Shown: positions 7,199-15,004, counted from the stretch's first letter. The stretch: DNA of 46,464 bases from a virus (IMGVR_UViG_3300037584_005362:1-46464), one strand, 5' to 3'. Program-made: numbers and translations. Notes: generated by a model not told the origin, from the sequence alone.

Positions 7199-8328
7199 AA
7201 TCGTTAATGAAATTAGTTTTTGGAAAAAAGTATTCGTACCCAGCTCCATTAAAAGTAACATCAAAGGATAAGACATTTATTTGGACTTTGTTAATTGGAT
7301 TCATTGTATCAATGGTAGTAGTTCCATACCCATCTATCGCGATGTGGGTTGGGTTTATTTTTGCAGGTTATGCCGCGATTGCAAATGATAGTATACAAAC
7401 AATAGGTACATTTATAGCCAGTAACTCTGATAAAAAATGGTATTGGTTGTGGTTATTTTTGGGTTCTATCTTTGTAGCTACAGTAGGTTATAGTTGGGTA
7501 GTTTATGGTGGGGATGTAACACATCAACGTTTATCTGCAAAAGGATTTGAAGTTGCACCTACATCTTTTCATTATTTACAATTAATAGCACCATTACTAC
7601 TATTGATGTTAACACGATTGAAAATGCCTGTATCAACAACATTCCTATTATTGAGTTCGTTTGCAACAACAAGTGGTATCGGTAGTGCTCTATTTAAATC
7701 ATTATCTGGATATGTACTTGCATTTGTATTAGGGTTTTTAGTATTCATAATCATATCCAAACTAACAGTAAGGTGTTTAAAAGATAAAGCATCAGAATGG
7801 TGGACTCCGATTCAATGGAGTGTTTCAGGTCTGTTGTGGTCTATATGGTTAATGCAAGATGCCGCAAACATAGCGGTGTATCTACCAAGAAGTCTAAACG
7901 TTTTTGAATTTCTAGCATTTACATCCATAATAGTAATTGGACTTGGTGTATTGTTGTGGAAGCGTGGTGGTAAGATACAACAACTTGTAACTGAAAAATC
8001 AATTGTTACAGATGTAAGGGCCGCTACCATGATAGATTTTTTATATTGTATAATATTATTTTACTTCAAACTATATTCTAAAGTTCCTATGAGTACAACT
8101 TGGGTTTTTATTGGATTACTTGGTGGTAGAGAAGTGGCTATGGCAGTATGGAAATCTGCAAATAATGGGTTTATGGGAACATTAAAGTTAGTTAGTAAAG
8201 ATGTATTATACGCTGGTATAGGATTAACCGTATCTATACTTATAGCGGTTATGGTCAATGATAATGTTAGTTTATCAGATATCAGTATTCAGTTCACCAA
8301 CCAATTAAACAAACTTATCAAACTTTAA
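7195..8328 (+). CDS. pit: PiT-family inorganic phosphate transporter
   Basis: The 377-residue protein has about ten hydrophobic segments and both copies of the PiT inverted-repeat signature: ANDSIQTIGTF (63-73) with PVSTTF (145-150), and QDAANIAVYLPR (221-232) with PMSTTW (298-303). PiT proteins are ion-coupled phosphate symporters of the inner membrane. It overlaps the outer-membrane barrel gene by ATGA, so the two would be made together. It looks like an auxiliary metabolic gene that keeps phosphate entering an infected cell for DNA synthesis in phosphate-poor water. A related anion such as sulfate as substrate is possible. Confidence 0.85.
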   Translation: MKSLMKLVFGKKYSYPAPLKVTSKDKTFIWTLLIGFIVSMVVVPYPSIAMWVGFIFAGYAAIANDSIQTIGTFIASNSDKKWYWLWLFLGSIFVATVGYSWVVYGGDVTHQRLSAKGFEVAPTSFHYLQLIAPLLLLMLTRLKMPVSTTFLLLSSFATTSGIGSALFKSLSGYVLAFVLGFLVFIIISKLTVRCLKDKASEWWTPIQWSVSGLLWSIWLMQDAANIAVYLPRSLNVFEFLAFTSIIVIGLGVLLWKRGGKIQQLVTEKSIVTDVRAATMIDFLYCIILFYFKLYSKVPMSTTWVFIGLLGGREVAMAVWKSANNGFMGTLKLVSKDVLYAGIGLTVSILIAVMVNDNVSLSDISIQFTNQLNKLIKL

Positions 8329-8380
8329 GAAAATTTTAACACTTTAAATTTTGATTTTTGTAATTATATTTGTATATTCA
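8325..8380 (+). promoter_or_regulatory. Promoter of the tmRNA gene
   Basis: TTAACA (8336-8341, with a variant TTAAGA at 8325) lies 37 bp upstream of the -10-like TATATTCA (8373-8380). The -35-like TTGATTTT is at 8351. The -10 is followed by AGTATTAG. Expected start is near 8387, just ahead of the mature tmRNA 5' end at 8404. Confidence 0.7.
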
Positions 8381-8403
8381 AGTATTAGTTATTTGAAATC
8401 ATT

Positions 8404-8728
8404 GGGGATGACTGGAATTGACAGGTTGATGGAAGTTCTAAGTTCAGTATGGGTGATGACCTACATCAAACTTTTAAGTGGCAACACTTCTTATGCAATG
8501 GCTGCCTAATTAGGTAAGTATTGTACACCATATCATTGAGTATGCTTGTAGATGGGTTAGGTGTAAAAGGAAGCAGATGGTATGATAAGGTAATGATAGA
8601 AAACCGTTAAACATCCTATTGTTTATTAATCCTATCAGTTTTGGAAGTTTAGAAAAACTTATCCTACTACTGTAAAAAACTTATTATGGAAACATCTCTG
8701 GACGTGGGTTCGAATCCCACCATCTCCA
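8404..8728 (+). ncRNA. ssrA: tmRNA (ssrA), tag GNTSYAMAA
   Basis: Transfer-messenger RNA for rescue of stalled ribosomes. The 5' end GGGGATGACTGGAATTGACA is the conserved tmRNA start; GGGGATG (8404-8410) pairs with CATCTCC (8721-8727), with discriminator A at 8728. The T-arm is GTGGG-TTCGAAT-CCCAC. The tag frame starts at GGC 8480 and ends at TAA 8507-8509: Gly-Asn-Thr-Ser-Tyr-Ala-Met-Ala-Ala. Most bacterial tags begin with Ala; Gly at this position is typical of Bacteroidetes tags such as GENNYALAA. The ending AMAA still resembles a protease degron. CCA is not encoded. It has its own promoter. Confidence 0.93.
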
Positions 8729-8733
8729 CGAAT

Positions 8734-8805
8734 GCACCATTCGTCTAACGGTTAGGACGCCAGGTTTTCATCCTGGTAATAGGGGTTCGATTCCCCTATG
8801 GTGTA
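8734..8805 (+). tRNA. tRNA-Glu (anticodon UUC)
   Basis: Acceptor GCACCAT (8734-8740) pairs with ATGGTGT (8798-8804), ending in a G-U pair, with discriminator A at 8805. The anticodon stem CCAGG/CCTGG closes loop TTTTCAT, giving UUC. The T-arm is AGGGG-TTCGATT-CCCCT. It begins five bases after the tmRNA and must be processed from the same transcript. No encoded CCA. Confidence 0.95.
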
Positions 8806-8825
8806 CAAATTAAAAAAATATATCA

Positions 8826-9104
8826 ATGGATTGGGAAAGAATACATTTAGGTACACGTATTAAATTTCTTAGATTACTATTAGAAAATAGTACGTTGGAT
8901 GGTGATATGCATTATCAGACTCTTAATGCACTAATAACAGGTTCACATAATACTTATTCAGGTGATATGTCATTTGAATTTAGTAACCACCACTACAAAT
9001 ACCTAAGAAATCTGTGGGATGATACTATTAAACATCAAAAAGATGATACAGTTATTAATCAGGTAAAGACCCTATTAACCATATCCAAAAAAAAGACTAA
9101 GTAA
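8826..9104 (+). CDS. Hypothetical protein, 92 residues
   Basis: Starts at ATG 8826 shortly after tRNA-Glu, so it probably lies on the tmRNA/tRNA transcript. The product is His-rich in the middle (SNHHYKYLRN) with a Lys-rich C-terminus, predicted helical, with no recognised domain. Its TAA shares a base with the ATG of the thioesterase gene (TAATG), implying translational coupling and perhaps a related role. Confidence 0.65.
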   Translation: MDWERIHLGTRIKFLRLLLENSTLDGDMHYQTLNALITGSHNTYSGDMSFEFSNHHYKYLRNLWDDTIKHQKDDTVINQVKTLLTISKKKTK

Positions 9105-9511
9105 TGAATTTAATATCAACACATCCAATTAAAAAATCCGACTTAGGATTTCACTCAAACCTATTCGGTGGAAAGTTATTGGCTTGGTTAGATGCTGCAG
9201 GAGCTGCCTATGCAATGGAAGTTACTGATACTCCACGAATCGTTACTATTAAAATAGATGAATGTATTTTTAAGAAACCTGCACGAGAGGGTCAGCTGAT
9301 TAAAATCTATGGGTCTGTTTTTGATATAGGTACTACATCCCTTACTCTATACTTAGAGGCAAGGGCACATAACGTATACTCTGGCACTCAAACCACAGTA
9401 TTATCAACTAAAATAAAATTTGTTAGGATTGATGAAAACAATGACCCTATCCCAATTTCAGAGCGAGTTAAAAACAAATATCGTGATGAGATTGAAAAAA
9501 ACAAATCTTAA
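9104..9511 (+). CDS. Acyl-CoA thioesterase, hotdog fold (YciA-like)
   Basis: The 135-residue product carries the 4HBT/acyl-CoA thioesterase pattern: N-terminal FHSNLFGGKLLAWLDAAGAA (about 16-35), in which Asn and Asp of the N-x-x-G-G-x-x-x-x-x-x-D segment are the family's active-site positions, then IDECIFKKPAREGQLIKIYG on the central strand. Enzymes of this type hydrolyse acyl-CoA to free acid and CoA. It is unusual cargo for a phage and could alter host lipid or CoA pools during infection. It is coupled to the upstream gene by TAATG. Substrate unknown. Confidence 0.8.
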   Translation: MNLISTHPIKKSDLGFHSNLFGGKLLAWLDAAGAAYAMEVTDTPRIVTIKIDECIFKKPAREGQLIKIYGSVFDIGTTSLTLYLEARAHNVYSGTQTTVLSTKIKFVRIDENNDPIPISERVKNKYRDEIEKNKS

Positions 9512-9583
9512 CAAACGTTAACAAACTTTAACAAAATCTTAACATTTAAAGCTTGACTTTTTGAGTAAAATGTATTATCTTAG
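9508..9583 (+). promoter_or_regulatory. Strong promoter with four helically phased TTAACA boxes
   Basis: TTAACA occurs at 9508, 9518, 9528 and 9539, at steps of 10, 10 and 11 bp. The first overlaps the end of the thioesterase gene. A -35-like TTGACTTT (9553-9560) and -10-like TATCTTAG (9576-9583) follow, continued by TATTGTAAGGTTG, which also follows the promoter at 11812. It is the most box-rich promoter of the window and drives the VWA gene. Confidence 0.8.
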
Positions 9584-9642
9584 TATTGTAAGGTTGTTAA
9601 AGAGGTGAAGGTATATTCATTAAAAATTAAAAATTATAAAAT

Positions 9643-11748
9643 ATGTCAAAAAACAAATATTCTAACTTTTGGATTGGTGATAACTTTTTCGATTCGGATA
9701 GATTCGATGAGGAAAGTACTAATAGTACTGATGTTATGGCCTTGGCTTCTTGTAAAAGGGCTGTAAAAAACTTTGTTAATATCGTTACTAATAAGGACAT
9801 CAAAGTTACGTTTACTACGGCTGGTGATTCTTATACAGATGGTGAGGTTGTTACAATCTCATCTAAAGTAACTGATAGTGATTTTGACCCTATCGTTGGG
9901 TTGGCTCTTCACGAGGGGTCTCACATCAAACTTACTGATTTTGATGTCTTGAAATCTATGATAGGGGCTAGGTTTGATGAAGATGGTAATTGTTCAAGTG
10001 AGTATTTTATGTTGTCTTATGATTACTGTAAATCTTTGATAAATAAACATAGTTCAACTCCTACATTGTGGGATTCGATATATTACATCACAAGTAAAGT
10101 TAAGGATTTACTTAATGTGATTGAAGACAGACGTATTGACCATTACATTTATACTACCGCTCCTGGTTACAAAGGTTACTACCACTCAATGTATGAGAAG
10201 TATTTCAATGCTAAAATCATTGACAGAGGACTTAAATCAAGTGAGTATAGAGAAAATACTTGGGACTCTTATATGTTTCGTATCATCAACTTGACTAACA
10301 AAAATAGAGACTTGGATGCGTTACCTGTGTTAAGACAAATTTGGGACTTGATTGACTTAAAGAATATATCAAGACTAAAAAATACTACTGAGGTATTGTC
10401 TTTAGCGTTTGAAGTGTTTAAATTGATTGAAGATACTATTCCGGCTTCAAAATCTGATAGTAAGGAACGTGGTGAGAGTGAACAACAAGAGACTGAGGAT
10501 GAATCTAACGACAATAGTGGTAATGGTTCTCAAGGTGGTGACTCGGATGGTGATGATGAATCTAAAAATGATTCTCAAGGTGGTGACTATACAGATGGTG
10601 ATGCTGATGGTGAAGAATCAAATGGTAATAAAACATCCAAAGGTAATGGTAGTCTTAGTGACAGACAACGTAATCAATTAGAAAAAGCCATTAAGAAACA
10701 AAAAGAGTTTGGTAATGGTAATGTTAAAAAGAAACGTCTTTCCAAAAAAGATAATGATGATGTAGAAACTATATCTGAGTCTGGTGTTGACCAACGAATG
10801 GCGGGTAAAGATTATTCAGGTTATTACACAGATGAAATTACAAAAACCAAAGTTACAGTTATCAGTAAACTTACTAAAAAATTATGTGAGTCTAATATCT
10901 TTCATCATATATTGAATAGACCAAATCATTGGCGTTCAGAACGGATGGCGGCCAATATTTCTAAAGGTGTTCAACTTGGTACGGTGTTGGGTAAAAGATT
11001 AAAAGTTAGGTCTGAGGAACGTACCTTAGTTACTCCACGTATGAAATCAGGTAGAATATCAGGTAGATTAATTCACGAACTTGGAATGGGTAATACAGAT
11101 ATATTTGATAACTTGATAGTGAACAAACACAAACCAGCTTTGATACATATTTCTGTTGATGCTAGTGGTTCTATGAGTGGTGAACTTTTTGATAAAACCC
11201 AAACTGCAGTAGTTGCAATCGCCAAAGCGGCATCAATGACACCAAATATGGATGTAGTTATCTCATATAGAAGTTGTCACGAGGCAAACAGAAAAAGTAC
11301 ACCATTAGTATTGATAGGTTATGATTCTCGTGTTGATAAGTTTAGTAAAATTACAAGTTTATTCAAATGTATCACTGCTGGTGGAACTACACCTGAGGGT
11401 TTATGTTTTGAGGCTATATTGGATGAAATCACCAAAGGTGACCCAAGTACCGATAGATACTTTATTAACTTCTCAGATGGAATGCCCTGTTACAGTAGTA
11501 AAGAAATATATTACAATGGGTCTCGTGCTATAGAACATACTTCAAGACAAGTTAAGAAAATTAGAAAAAGTGGTGTTAAGGTTTTATCATATTTCTTATC
11601 GTGGGGTGGTGATTATGGTATTAGTACTAATCGTCATGTATCACAAAGAGAAACTGATTTCAAAACTATGTACGGTAACTCAGCACAGATGATAAATATT
11701 ACAAGTATGATACCACTAGCTAAGTCATTAAACAAAATGTTTGAATAA
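9643..11748 (+). CDS. VWA-domain protein with N-terminal metallopeptidase-like (HExxH) domain
   Basis: The 701-residue protein has three parts. The N-terminal part (about 1-265) contains LHEGSH, an HExxH motif at H90-E91-H94, with E161-D162 as possible further ligands (NVIEDRRID). The middle (about 267-350) is acidic, low-complexity and rich in Gly, Asp and Ser. The C-terminal part is a von Willebrand A domain with MIDAS motif DASGSMS near 504, suggesting metal-dependent protein binding. The layout resembles CobT/DUF2201-like partners of MoxR-type ATPases, and such an ATPase follows directly. Together they probably form a remodelling or chelatase-like machine. Cobalamin synthesis itself is unlikely in a phage; the client is unknown. 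Confidence 0.75.
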   Translation: MSKNKYSNFWIGDNFFDSDRFDEESTNSTDVMALASCKRAVKNFVNIVTNKDIKVTFTTAGDSYTDGEVVTISSKVTDSDFDPIVGLALHEGSHIKLTDFDVLKSMIGARFDEDGNCSSEYFMLSYDYCKSLINKHSSTPTLWDSIYYITSKVKDLLNVIEDRRIDHYIYTTAPGYKGYYHSMYEKYFNAKIIDRGLKSSEYRENTWDSYMFRIINLTNKNRDLDALPVLRQIWDLIDLKNISRLKNTTEVLSLAFEVFKLIEDTIPASKSDSKERGESEQQETEDESNDNSGNGSQGGDSDGDDESKNDSQGGDYTDGDADGEESNGNKTSKGNGSLSDRQRNQLEKAIKKQKEFGNGNVKKKRLSKKDNDDVETISESGVDQRMAGKDYSGYYTDEITKTKVTVISKLTKKLCESNIFHHILNRPNHWRSERMAANISKGVQLGTVLGKRLKVRSEERTLVTPRMKSGRISGRLIHELGMGNTDIFDNLIVNKHKPALIHISVDASGSMSGELFDKTQTAVVAIAKAASMTPNMDVVISYRSCHEANRKSTPLVLIGYDSRVDKFSKITSLFKCITAGGTTPEGLCFEAILDEITKGDPSTDRYFINFSDGMPCYSSKEIYYNGSRAIEHTSRQVKKIRKSGVKVLSYFLSWGGDYGISTNRHVSQRETDFKTMYGNSAQMINITSMIPLAKSLNKMFE

Positions 11749-11753
11749 AAACG

Positions 11754-11819
11754 TTAACAAACTTTAACAAAGTTTTAACATTTAAAGCTTGACTTTTTGA
11801 AATAATTGTCGTATATTAG
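11754..11819 (+). promoter_or_regulatory. Strong promoter with three phased TTAACA boxes, upstream of the MoxR gene
   Basis: TTAACA occurs at 11754, 11764 and 11775 (steps of 10 and 11 bp), followed by TTGACTTT (11789-11796) and TATATTAG (11812-11819), then TATTGTAAGGTTG. Box-to-35 (14 bp) and -35 to -10 (23 bp) offsets are identical to those of the promoter at 9553, so this looks like a promoter duplication. Confidence 0.8.
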
Positions 11820-11891
11820 TATTGTAAGGTTGATGAGGTAGTAAGAATTGAAAATTTTAAACATCTATTATTAAATAAAAAATTATATATT

Positions 11892-13172
11892 ATGTCAAAG
11901 TCTCAAAGATTTGTATTTTTAACAGTTGAAAGAAATGAAAATAAAGAAATATTTTTAGTAGACTCCGCAGGTTCTAAGTTTTTCGTACCTGAAATAAACG
12001 AAAAAGGTACTTCACTTTACAGACGTGCTGTATCGGCCGCTAACAATCCATCTAAATGGTGTTTCAAGGCTCGTATAAGTGGTAATCTAACAAGTGGTGT
12101 TTTAATGTTTAACAAATTACCAGCTGAGAAGTTTAGTGGGGCTGAACCTGTTACTAATTTCAATAAACCAAATGGTGGTTTGGAACAGTATTTAGTTAAT
12201 GTAACACCAACTCAATCTACAGATAGTGTTACTCCACCTGCTCCAGAAGAGTTGTTAAACTTTATCCATTCACAGTCTAACGAATTAAAACCACAAATGT
12301 TGTTTATGACAGATTTGAAATGGAAATATTTGATTCGTAACATCCTTAGAGGTAAGAACATTATGATGACTGGCCCAGCGGGGTGTGGTAAGACTATGGC
12401 GGCCAAAGCGGCGGCCAATTGTTTGGATGGTTACAATATGGAAATATTCAATCTTGGTTCAACCCAAGACCCACGTATTACATTGATTGGTAATACTCAG
12501 TTTGATACTAAAAAAGGAACTGTGTTTAATCCATCACCATTCGTAAAAGCGATACAGACTCCAAATACAGTTATCGTTTTGGATGAGTTGACTCGGGCAC
12601 ATCCTGAGGCTCATAACATCTTAATGTCTGTTTTAGATAGTGGACAAAGATATTTGAGACTTGATGAGGCTTCCGATTCACCAGTAGTAAAAGTTGCAGA
12701 GGGTGTTTCGTTCATCGCTTCGGCTAACATTGGTAATGAATATACCGCGACTCGTCAATTGGATAGAGCGATTGTTGACCGTTTCACAATCATTGAAATG
12801 GATACTCTTAATCTTGAAGAGGAATACTCACTACTGAATATGATGTATCCATCTGTTGATGAAAAGGTTCTACAGTCGGTTGCTGAGATAACTACAATGA
12901 CTCGTAGTGAGGTTAAAAAAGAAACACCACAACTTACGAACTCAATATCAACTCGTTCGGCAGTAGAGATTGGTTCACTACTTTATGATGGGTTTAGTCT
13001 TGAAGAGGCCGCTGAAATAACAGTTTATCCATTATTTGATGAGGCTGGTGGAGCAGAATCTGAGAGAGTTTACATCAAACAGTTTGTACAAAAATTCATT
13101 GATAATAGTACCGATGATGACCTGTTCAATACAAGTGATGACAGTGATTTAGGTAATCCGTTTAATAATTAG
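11892..13172 (+). CDS. MoxR/CobS-type AAA+ ATPase
   Basis: The 426-residue protein has an N-terminal domain of about 130 residues with no clear match, followed by an AAA+ module: Walker A GPAGCGKT (about 159-166), Walker B VIVLDEL (about 225-231), a sensor-1-type FIASANIG, and an arginine-rich RQLDRAIVDRF segment. This is the arrangement of MoxR and CobS ATPases, which remodel proteins together with VWA-domain partners; the gene follows such a partner. CobS-like genes occur in many T4-like marine phages with unsettled function. It has its own promoter and ends in a strong terminator. Confidence 0.85.
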   Translation: MSKSQRFVFLTVERNENKEIFLVDSAGSKFFVPEINEKGTSLYRRAVSAANNPSKWCFKARISGNLTSGVLMFNKLPAEKFSGAEPVTNFNKPNGGLEQYLVNVTPTQSTDSVTPPAPEELLNFIHSQSNELKPQMLFMTDLKWKYLIRNILRGKNIMMTGPAGCGKTMAAKAAANCLDGYNMEIFNLGSTQDPRITLIGNTQFDTKKGTVFNPSPFVKAIQTPNTVIVLDELTRAHPEAHNILMSVLDSGQRYLRLDEASDSPVVKVAEGVSFIASANIGNEYTATRQLDRAIVDRFTIIEMDTLNLEEEYSLLNMMYPSVDEKVLQSVAEITTMTRSEVKKETPQLTNSISTRSAVEIGSLLYDGFSLEEAAEITVYPLFDEAGGAESERVYIKQFVQKFIDNSTDDDLFNTSDDSDLGNPFNN

Positions 13173-13182
13173 ATGTTTATAT

Positions 13183-13215
13183 GGTAGGCCCCATATTGGG
13201 GTTTACCTTTTTTTT
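13183..13215 (+). terminator. Strong intrinsic terminator
   Basis: An 11-bp stem, GGTAGGCCCCA (13183-13193) paired with TGGGGTTTACC (13197-13207) with two G-U pairs and a TAT loop, is followed by a run of nine T. It ends the MoxR transcript. Confidence 0.9.
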
Positions 13216-13232
13216 AAATTAAATATAATGTA

Positions 13233-13532
13233 ATGGATAGTGTAGATGCAAAGAACATAACCAAAATGGTAATAGAAACTCTTGATGAAGAGGGTGTCTT
13301 AGATAACAAATTTTTTGATGAACATAAATTCAGAAGTAGATGTTATAGAGCTTTGATATCATCTGATATTGATGTAAAGGATTACGAAAAAGTATTGGAT
13401 TTAGCTATGTACATAGCTGATAGTATCATAGTTGATAATATCAATTCTACTTTCAAAGGATTAGTAAACAAAGGTATTTTATCAGAAACCGAAAATGATT
13501 CTGGTGATATTTCATATAAATTAAATAAGTAA
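13233..13532 (+). CDS. Hypothetical protein, 99 residues
   Basis: First gene after the terminator; no promoter of the recognised type is visible in the short gap, so it may depend on readthrough or an unrecognised signal. The product is acidic and largely helical, with the segment MYIADSIIVDNINSTFKGLV in its second half. A short MDSVDAKNI N-terminus precedes the helices. Unknown function. Confidence 0.65.
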   Translation: MDSVDAKNITKMVIETLDEEGVLDNKFFDEHKFRSRCYRALISSDIDVKDYEKVLDLAMYIADSIIVDNINSTFKGLVNKGILSETENDSGDISYKLNK

Positions 13533-13543
13533 ATTTAAAAATT

Positions 13544-13915
13544 ATGGTTGAACAAAACTTGTCTGACGAACAGACACAAACAGAAATCGAACAATTGACA
13601 CAAGAAGCTCTTGAAGAGTTAGACAGAGGTTCTTATTGGGTTGAAATGGATGAAGATTATTTCAATGAATTAAGGGAACGTTTTGAAAAGGGGCCCGATG
13701 AAATTGGCCCACGACAGTTTAAAACGTACATAAACAAAGATTTACCAATATATATGATTGTTATACCAGCAGGTAAGCAACTTAATGGTGAACACATTGT
13801 ACAATATTTTCATACAATCGCTGAGGACTTAGATATGGGTGATTGTAATGGTTCATATGAATTGATTACAGAATCTGAATTAGAGAACAAATATAATATT
13901 ATTTATTTTAATTAA
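13544..13915 (+). CDS. Acidic hypothetical protein, 123 residues
   Basis: Starts with ATG 13544 eleven bases after the previous stop. The N-terminal third is Glu/Gln-rich and helical, the remainder mixed alpha/beta (LPIYMIVIPAGKQ is a likely buried strand). No domain recognised. It is part of a run of closely spaced small genes from 13233 to 14642. Confidence 0.65.
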   Translation: MVEQNLSDEQTQTEIEQLTQEALEELDRGSYWVEMDEDYFNELRERFEKGPDEIGPRQFKTYINKDLPIYMIVIPAGKQLNGEHIVQYFHTIAEDLDMGDCNGSYELITESELENKYNIIYFN

Positions 13916-13924
13916 AACATTATT

Positions 13925-14122
13925 ATGGCATATTACATAGCAAAAGTAAAGGTAGTTGTTTCAGATAACAACGGTAAACAGAAAAAGAATGTAGAACAAT
14001 ATTTGGTGAACGCAGTATCAGTTACTGATGCAGAGGCTAAGATTCACAAAGACTTTGAAAATACTGTTATTGATTTTGAAGTTTCATCAGTTTCAGAGAC
14101 TAAAATTATAAAAGTTATTTAG
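13925..14122 (+). CDS. DUF4494-like small protein
   Basis: The 65-residue product begins MAYYIAKVKVVV and contains the segment EQYLVNAVSVTDAEAKIHK, matching my recollection of the DUF4494 family: an N-terminal strand, basic middle, then a YLVxAxSxTxAEA helix. The family is found in Bacteroidetes genomes and their phages and has no known function. The match is from memory rather than a search. It supports a Bacteroidetes host. Confidence 0.6.
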   Translation: MAYYIAKVKVVVSDNNGKQKKNVEQYLVNAVSVTDAEAKIHKDFENTVIDFEVSSVSETKIIKVI

Positions 14123-14134
14123 TGGGGGTATTAA

Positions 14135-14368
14135 ATGAATTACGTAACAGGCTCAATAGTTGTTTTGTCAGTTTTCAATAAATTCAAAGTAGGGAAAATT
14201 ATAGATAGGTCACCAAGTAAAGGTGGCTCTATCTATTCAATAAAAACTGAAGATGGTAGGATATATGATGATGTTTATGTTAATGATTCTAATAACAGTA
14301 TATTTATCAATTCAAGTATTACAAAATCATTTTTAAAATCACAACAAAGTGGAAATAACAAAGAATAA
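14135..14368 (+). CDS. Small hypothetical protein, 77 residues
   Basis: Preceded by GTGGGGGT about ten bases before the ATG, a possible weak ribosome-binding site. The N-terminal half (VTGSIVVLSVFNKFKVGKI) is beta-rich, and residues 20-50 (KIIDRSPSKGGSIYSIKTED) suggest a small SH3-like barrel, though no family can be assigned. Its 3' end overlaps the next gene by 20 bases. Confidence 0.6.
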   Translation: MNYVTGSIVVLSVFNKFKVGKIIDRSPSKGGSIYSIKTEDGRIYDDVYVNDSNNSIFINSSITKSFLKSQQSGNNKE

Positions 14369-14642
14369 GTTAACAAGAATTAAGAAAAAAGTTTTAAGTG
14401 TTTATCCAAAGGCTAAGTGCCTGATGAAAGGAGGTAAGTACTATATATGGGATGGTGCTGATAACTATATCGTGAATGAGTATATGATACCTACACAAAG
14501 TAAACCAGAGATGGCTTGGTATTTCTTTCACGAGATATTAAAAACCAGTAAGAACATACAGAGAACTCATCCTGATAGAATGTGTTTGGATGCATTTGAG
14601 AAAAAGTTTAAAAGAATATCAAACCGTAATAGAAAAAAATAA
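14349..14642 (+). CDS. Hypothetical protein, 97 residues
   Basis: Apparent start is GTG 14349, inside the previous gene; no ATG occurs before 14424, and starting there would lose a well-formed basic helix. The product is strongly basic at both ends, with a Trp/Tyr-rich middle (KYYIWDGADNYIV). The long overlap implies coupled translation. Function unknown. Confidence 0.55.
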   Translation: MEITKNKLTRIKKKVLSVYPKAKCLMKGGKYYIWDGADNYIVNEYMIPTQSKPEMAWYFFHEILKTSKNIQRTHPDRMCLDAFEKKFKRISNRNRKK

Positions 14643-14667
14643 TTACATTTAATAACATTTATTTTAA

Positions 14668-14676
14668 TATTTATTT
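14668..14676 (+). promoter_or_regulatory. ATATTTAT late-type element
   Basis: ATATTTATT lies in the AT-rich gap 14643-14704, 37 bases upstream of the ATG at 14705. It matches the recurring element found upstream of structural genes (22792, 33131, 45851). No -35-like sequence or TTAACA box is present. Confidence 0.4.
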
Positions 14677-14704
14677 GTAGATTATTTAACTTAAAATATA
14701 AACA

Positions 14705-14992
14705 ATGGCACGTAGAAAAAATTTCAAAGGTTCTGTAAATCATATACACGCAGTACCATCAGATGTTAAGAAGAAACAAAACAAATTTGGTAAGAACTAT
14801 TCAAGTATAGATTTTGGGATGTCTGATAGTATTAATGAATTCAATTATAGGGACAAATCTTTGCCAATCGGCTCACTTAAAATAGGTAACCGAGAAATTG
14901 AACTTACTTCTCACGAATGTAATAGAATAATATCAACTCTTGAAAACGCGGTACAAATCCACGACAGACGAATCAAATTAGGTATACAGTAA
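14705..14992 (+). CDS. Basic hypothetical protein, 95 residues
   Basis: Starts MARRKNFKGSVNHIHAV; the first 35 residues are very basic and likely unstructured. The second half contains an acidic-basic helical segment ending HDRRIKLGIQ. It is preceded by a possible late element, so it may be a late or virion-associated small protein. No family recognised. Confidence 0.6.
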   Translation: MARRKNFKGSVNHIHAVPSDVKKKQNKFGKNYSSIDFGMSDSINEFNYRDKSLPIGSLKIGNREIELTSHECNRIISTLENAVQIHDRRIKLGIQ

Positions 14993-15004
14993 TATAATGT
15001 ACAG

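Noticed and set aside
8404-8805. tmRNA/tRNA block as a prophage attachment site
   Set aside because: No integrase or repeated tRNA 3' end is visible and the surrounding genes are those of a lytic T4-like phage.
10500-10640. Repeated GGTGATGA-like units
   Set aside because: They encode the acidic low-complexity linker of the VWA protein and show no regular spacing, so they are not a CRISPR array or a DNA-level repeat.
10427-10681. Second + strand frame within the VWA gene
   Set aside because: Arises from the low-complexity Gly/Asp/Ser codons in the acidic linker; the translation is Met/Val/Leu-rich and meaningless.
9643-13172. Cobalt chelatase CobT-CobS for cobalamin synthesis
   Set aside because: The similarity is at the level of VWA and AAA+ architecture; there are no other cobalamin genes in the window and the VWA protein has extra features.
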